Origin: Streptomyces sulfonofaciens
GTDB lineage: Bacteria; Actinomycetota; Actinomycetes; Streptomycetales; Streptomycetaceae
DNA: 64,000 nt
Reading direction: 5' to 3'
Assembly (NCBI RefSeq): GCF_014656295.1
Contig: NZ_BNCD01000026.1
Location: forward strand, 39,176 to 103,175
Part shown: in pieces, positions 63,538 through 64,000 of the stretch
How the letters are laid out: each line of letters begins with the position of its first letter
How positions within the stretch are numbered: position 1 is the stretch's first letter
Program-made: the position numbers and the translations under genes
The notes under the pieces: generated by a model
Seen by the model: only the letters and a program-made list of their open reading frames with translations
Told to the model about the DNA's origin: nothing
Databases searched by the model: none

Positions 63538-63797
63538 GACGGGTACCTCGATGCCTGGTCGAAGGATGTGCGGCCCGACCCGCCACCTGGTGACGTGAGC
63601 ACGTCATGTTGGGCCGGTGAGGGGTGCGGGACCGCGGATCATCTTGGAGCGGCGTCGGGGGTGGAGGACGGCGGTCTGCGGGTCCCGCCGGGCGTACCGG
63701 CGGCGGCGTCCTCAACGCGGCTTTGCGACGTGTGACTGCCGGGCGCGGCACCACCCCCCCGTAGGTATGCGACCGCAGCACGGTACAAGGCGCCGCC

Positions 63798-63857
63798 GGC
63801 CGCGCCCCGCCGACACGCCGCCGCGGGAGGCGGAGGCCGTGTCGACGGGGCGCGGCC
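63798..63857. terminator. Long 20-bp hairpin with inner stem
   Basis: GGCCGCGCCCCGCCGACACG (63798-63817) pairs with the segment at 63838-63857 with only one G-U position; the 20-nt loop itself contains CCGCC/GGCGG. No U-tract follows. It may be a terminator or a structured RNA element. Confidence 0.55.
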
Positions 63858-63968
63858 GACGGCGTGTCGGCGACCGTGGCCGGCGGCGGGGGCCACCGGC
63901 GGCGGAGGTGGTGCGGGTCCGGCGGGCGCACCGAGCAGCCCGCCGAGCCGACCGAGCGGGAGGTTTCG

Positions 63969-64000
63969 GGCTGGTGCCCCTGACGTCAGGGGCACCAGCC
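63969..64000. terminator. Perfect 32-bp palindrome at the window edge
   Basis: The arms GGCTGGTGCCCC and GGGGCACCAGCC enclose the central palindrome TGACGTCA; every one of the 16 pairs matches. It is probably a bidirectional terminator of a gene beyond the window. The flank on the right is cut. Confidence 0.65.

Larger units (their letters stand above)
63538..64000. other. Gene-free end of window with two long hairpins
   Basis: No gene is recognised; an open leftward frame (63639-63995) is a Pro/Ala-rich low-complexity translation. The stretch holds the presumed promoter of the glycosyltransferase gene near 63545-63620 and two strong hairpins further right. Confidence 0.55.

Noticed and set aside
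63639..63995. Leftward open frame of 118 codons at the window end
   Set aside because: Pro/Ala-rich translation without domain or RBS, and its ends fall inside the terminal palindrome.

Overview
The window is very GC-rich, with GTG starts, RBSs of the AGGAGG type, terse intergenic regions and GC-biased third positions. Its gene content points to a Streptomyces or close-relative chromosome: a chitosan-oligosaccharide operon of the csnR-K type, PknG/GlnX/GlnH, an Rv2466c-like mycothiol-linked oxidoreductase and an Eis-type acetyltransferase. The gene order recalls, from memory, the conserved core of the S. coelicolor chromosome around SCO2626-SCO2667. No rRNA, tRNA, CRISPR array, insertion sequence or prophage was recognised.

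Left part (1-15.7 kb): an MFS drug transporter cut by the window edge, a 740-bp gene-free stretch with a 17-bp tandem repeat, a truncated haemoglobin and an isoaspartate-methyltransferase-like gene. A long leftward gene train follows: glnX (4-TM sensor), glnH (glutamate-type solute-binding protein), a helical protein, pknG (kinase with zinc ribbons and TPRs), a zinc-ribbon PP2C phosphatase, a VWA protein and a zinc-ribbon/FHA protein. This is the mycobacterial GlnX-GlnH-PknG nutrient-sensing module with four further genes, including a matching phosphatase and a phospho-threonine reader.

16-23 kb: a complete csnREFGHK operon (ROK repressor, ABC importer, GH4 glycosidase, BadF-type sugar kinase). 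A 15-bp palindrome with the CsnR operator sequence lies just upstream of csnR. 23-32 kb: MscS channel, HNH nuclease, a large secreted GH84 protein, a small protein coupled to malQ, and a small membrane protein. 32-38.7 kb: a TetR/FAD-monooxygenase divergent pair with three operator-like palindromes, aminopeptidase N (pepN), a mazEF toxin-antitoxin pair with its own palindrome, and a DUF1203 protein. 38.8-51.3 kb: aspartate-semialdehyde dehydrogenase, a large secreted subtilase, a Nudix hydrolase, a Tat-exported metallophosphoesterase with a PHO-box-like repeat, a repeat-expanded DUF559-type protein, a second M1 aminopeptidase, and the DsbA/Rv2466c-like oxidoreductase.

51.3-64 kb: a 646-bp gene-free gap between two convergent genes. 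It holds a good match to a nickel-regulator (Nur) box, with no sodF next to it. Then come two related amino-acid permeases separated by bioY and by a heavily frameshifted FAD-linked oxidoreductase pseudogene, followed by rpiB, a Nei-type DNA glycosylase, an Eis-type acetyltransferase, a membrane SpoIIE-type phosphatase and a putative glycosyltransferase. The window ends in two strong hairpins, the last a perfect 32-bp palindrome.
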